Source of the DNA: Thermoplasmata archaeon | GTDB taxonomy: Archaea > Thermoplasmatota > Thermoplasmata > Sysuiplasmatales > Sysuiplasmataceae | Length of the DNA stretch: 6,239 nt | Direction of reading: 5' to 3' | Assembly: GCA_021796175.1 (NCBI GenBank) | Contig: JAJYOM010000094.1 | Span: 1 to 6,239 of the forward strand | Shown here: in pieces, positions 5,674 to 6,239 of the stretch | Numbering within the stretch: the first letter of the stretch is position 1 | Layout of the letters: each line of letters begins with the position of its first letter | Program-made: the position numbers and the translations under genes | Notes under the pieces: generated by a model | Seen by the model: the letters and a program-made list of their open reading frames with translations, nothing else | Told to the model about the DNA's origin: nothing | The model's database searches: none

Positions 5674-6239
5674 GTCCCCCCGGGGTGCTCAGGCGCCTGA
5701 ACTCGTCGAGCTTTTCCATCGCCCTGCCGCTCTGTATCGCGTCCGCTGCCTCCTCCATCCCCTTTTCAAGTGTGGATGCCTTCCCTGCAACATAAAGTGC
5801 AGCGCCCGCATTCAGTAAAACTATGCTCCTCTCCCCCTCATCTGAACCGTTGCCGAGAACACGCCTGGAGTAAAGCGCGCTTTCCTCCGGGCCGTGGGCG
5901 TGCGGTGCAGACCACTTTCCCGTACCGAAGCCGGAAAACTCTGACGCGTCGAGCGTGTACCTCTCGATGCTCCCGTTCTTCACTTCTGCGATATCGGTCT
6001 TCCCCTCGGGGGATATTTCATCCAGGCCTATCATTCCATGGGCCACCATTGCCCTTCTGATGCCGAGCATTGAGAGTGCGCCTGCAATCGTCCCGACGTA
6101 CGATTCCGAAAACACACCAATGAGCTGGCTGCTGACAAGTGCAGGGTTTGTCAACGGGCCAAGTATGTTGAATACAGTCCTGAAAGGCAGCGCCTTCCTG
6201 ACAGGCGACACGTTCTTCATCGCCGGATGGTACAGAGGC
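5660..6239 (-). CDS. trpD: Anthranilate phosphoribosyltransferase, 5' end beyond window
   Basis: The visible 192 residues are roughly the C-terminal 55-60 percent of a family usually near 340 residues. The enzyme joins anthranilate and PRPP to form phosphoribosyl-anthranilate. The frame is open to the window edge and begins PLYHPAMKNVSPVRK. RTVFNILGPLTNPA follows, the most recognisable TrpD segment, and then GLDEIS, whose Asp-Glu pair binds the second magnesium. The GLY-rich PRPP loop of the N-terminal half is not in the window. An internal ATG at 6220 is not the real start, since HPAMK is itself conserved and precedes it. It is the first visible gene of the trp operon, and its stop overlaps the trpC start. 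Confidence 0.95.
   Translation of the reverse strand, partial: PLYHPAMKNVSPVRKALPFRTVFNILGPLTNPALVSSQLIGVFSESYVGTIAGALSMLGIRRAMVAHGMIGLDEISPEGKTDIAEVKNGSIERYTLDASEFSGFGTGKWSAPHAHGPEESALYSRRVLGNGSDEGERSIVLLNAGAALYVAGKASTLEKGMEEAADAIQSGRAMEKLDEFRRLSTPGGHGNG

Overview
The window looks archaeal, probably a moderately GC-rich member of the Thermoplasmata or a related euryarchaeal lineage. The signs are short GGTG/GGAGG ribosome-binding sites, a TATA-like box rather than a -35/-10 pair ahead of the one clear gene start with free upstream DNA, strong use of AGG for arginine and frequent ATA for isoleucine, and tightly overlapping genes. The lineage is an inference from composition and is not secure. 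The trp gene order is the one common in bacteria, so a bacterial source cannot be fully excluded.

Left part (1-2317, plus strand). The window opens in the last 41 codons of a metallo-beta-lactamase-fold hydrolase. About 250 bases follow, holding a doubtful 52-codon ORF, two hairpins, a T-rich stretch, a dyad that could be an operator, and a TATA-like promoter. These lead into an aldose 1-epimerase-like gene (galactose mutarotase fold). Next is a HAD-superfamily phosphatase that is split into two reading frames by an apparent single-base deletion near 1931-1934. Restoring one base joins all four HAD motifs in a protein of 362 residues.

Right part (2310-6239, minus strand). A compact tryptophan operon reads, in transcription order, trpD (5' end beyond the window), trpC, trpF, trpB, trpA. 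Every junction overlaps by 4 to 29 bases, so translation is probably coupled and the promoter lies outside the window. The enzymes cover the steps from anthranilate plus PRPP to tryptophan: TrpD makes phosphoribosyl-anthranilate, TrpF isomerises it, TrpC closes the indole ring, and TrpA and TrpB form tryptophan synthase. trpE and trpG, which make anthranilate, would be expected upstream, past the right edge.

The two parts converge. The HAD gene and trpA end inside one 8-base palindrome that supplies both stop codons. The points most worth a second look are the HAD frameshift, a methionine at a normally conserved active-site glutamate in TrpC, the TTG start of trpF, and the structured stretch between the hydrolase and the epimerase. 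I found no CRISPR array, mobile element, tRNA, rRNA or new multi-gene defence system.
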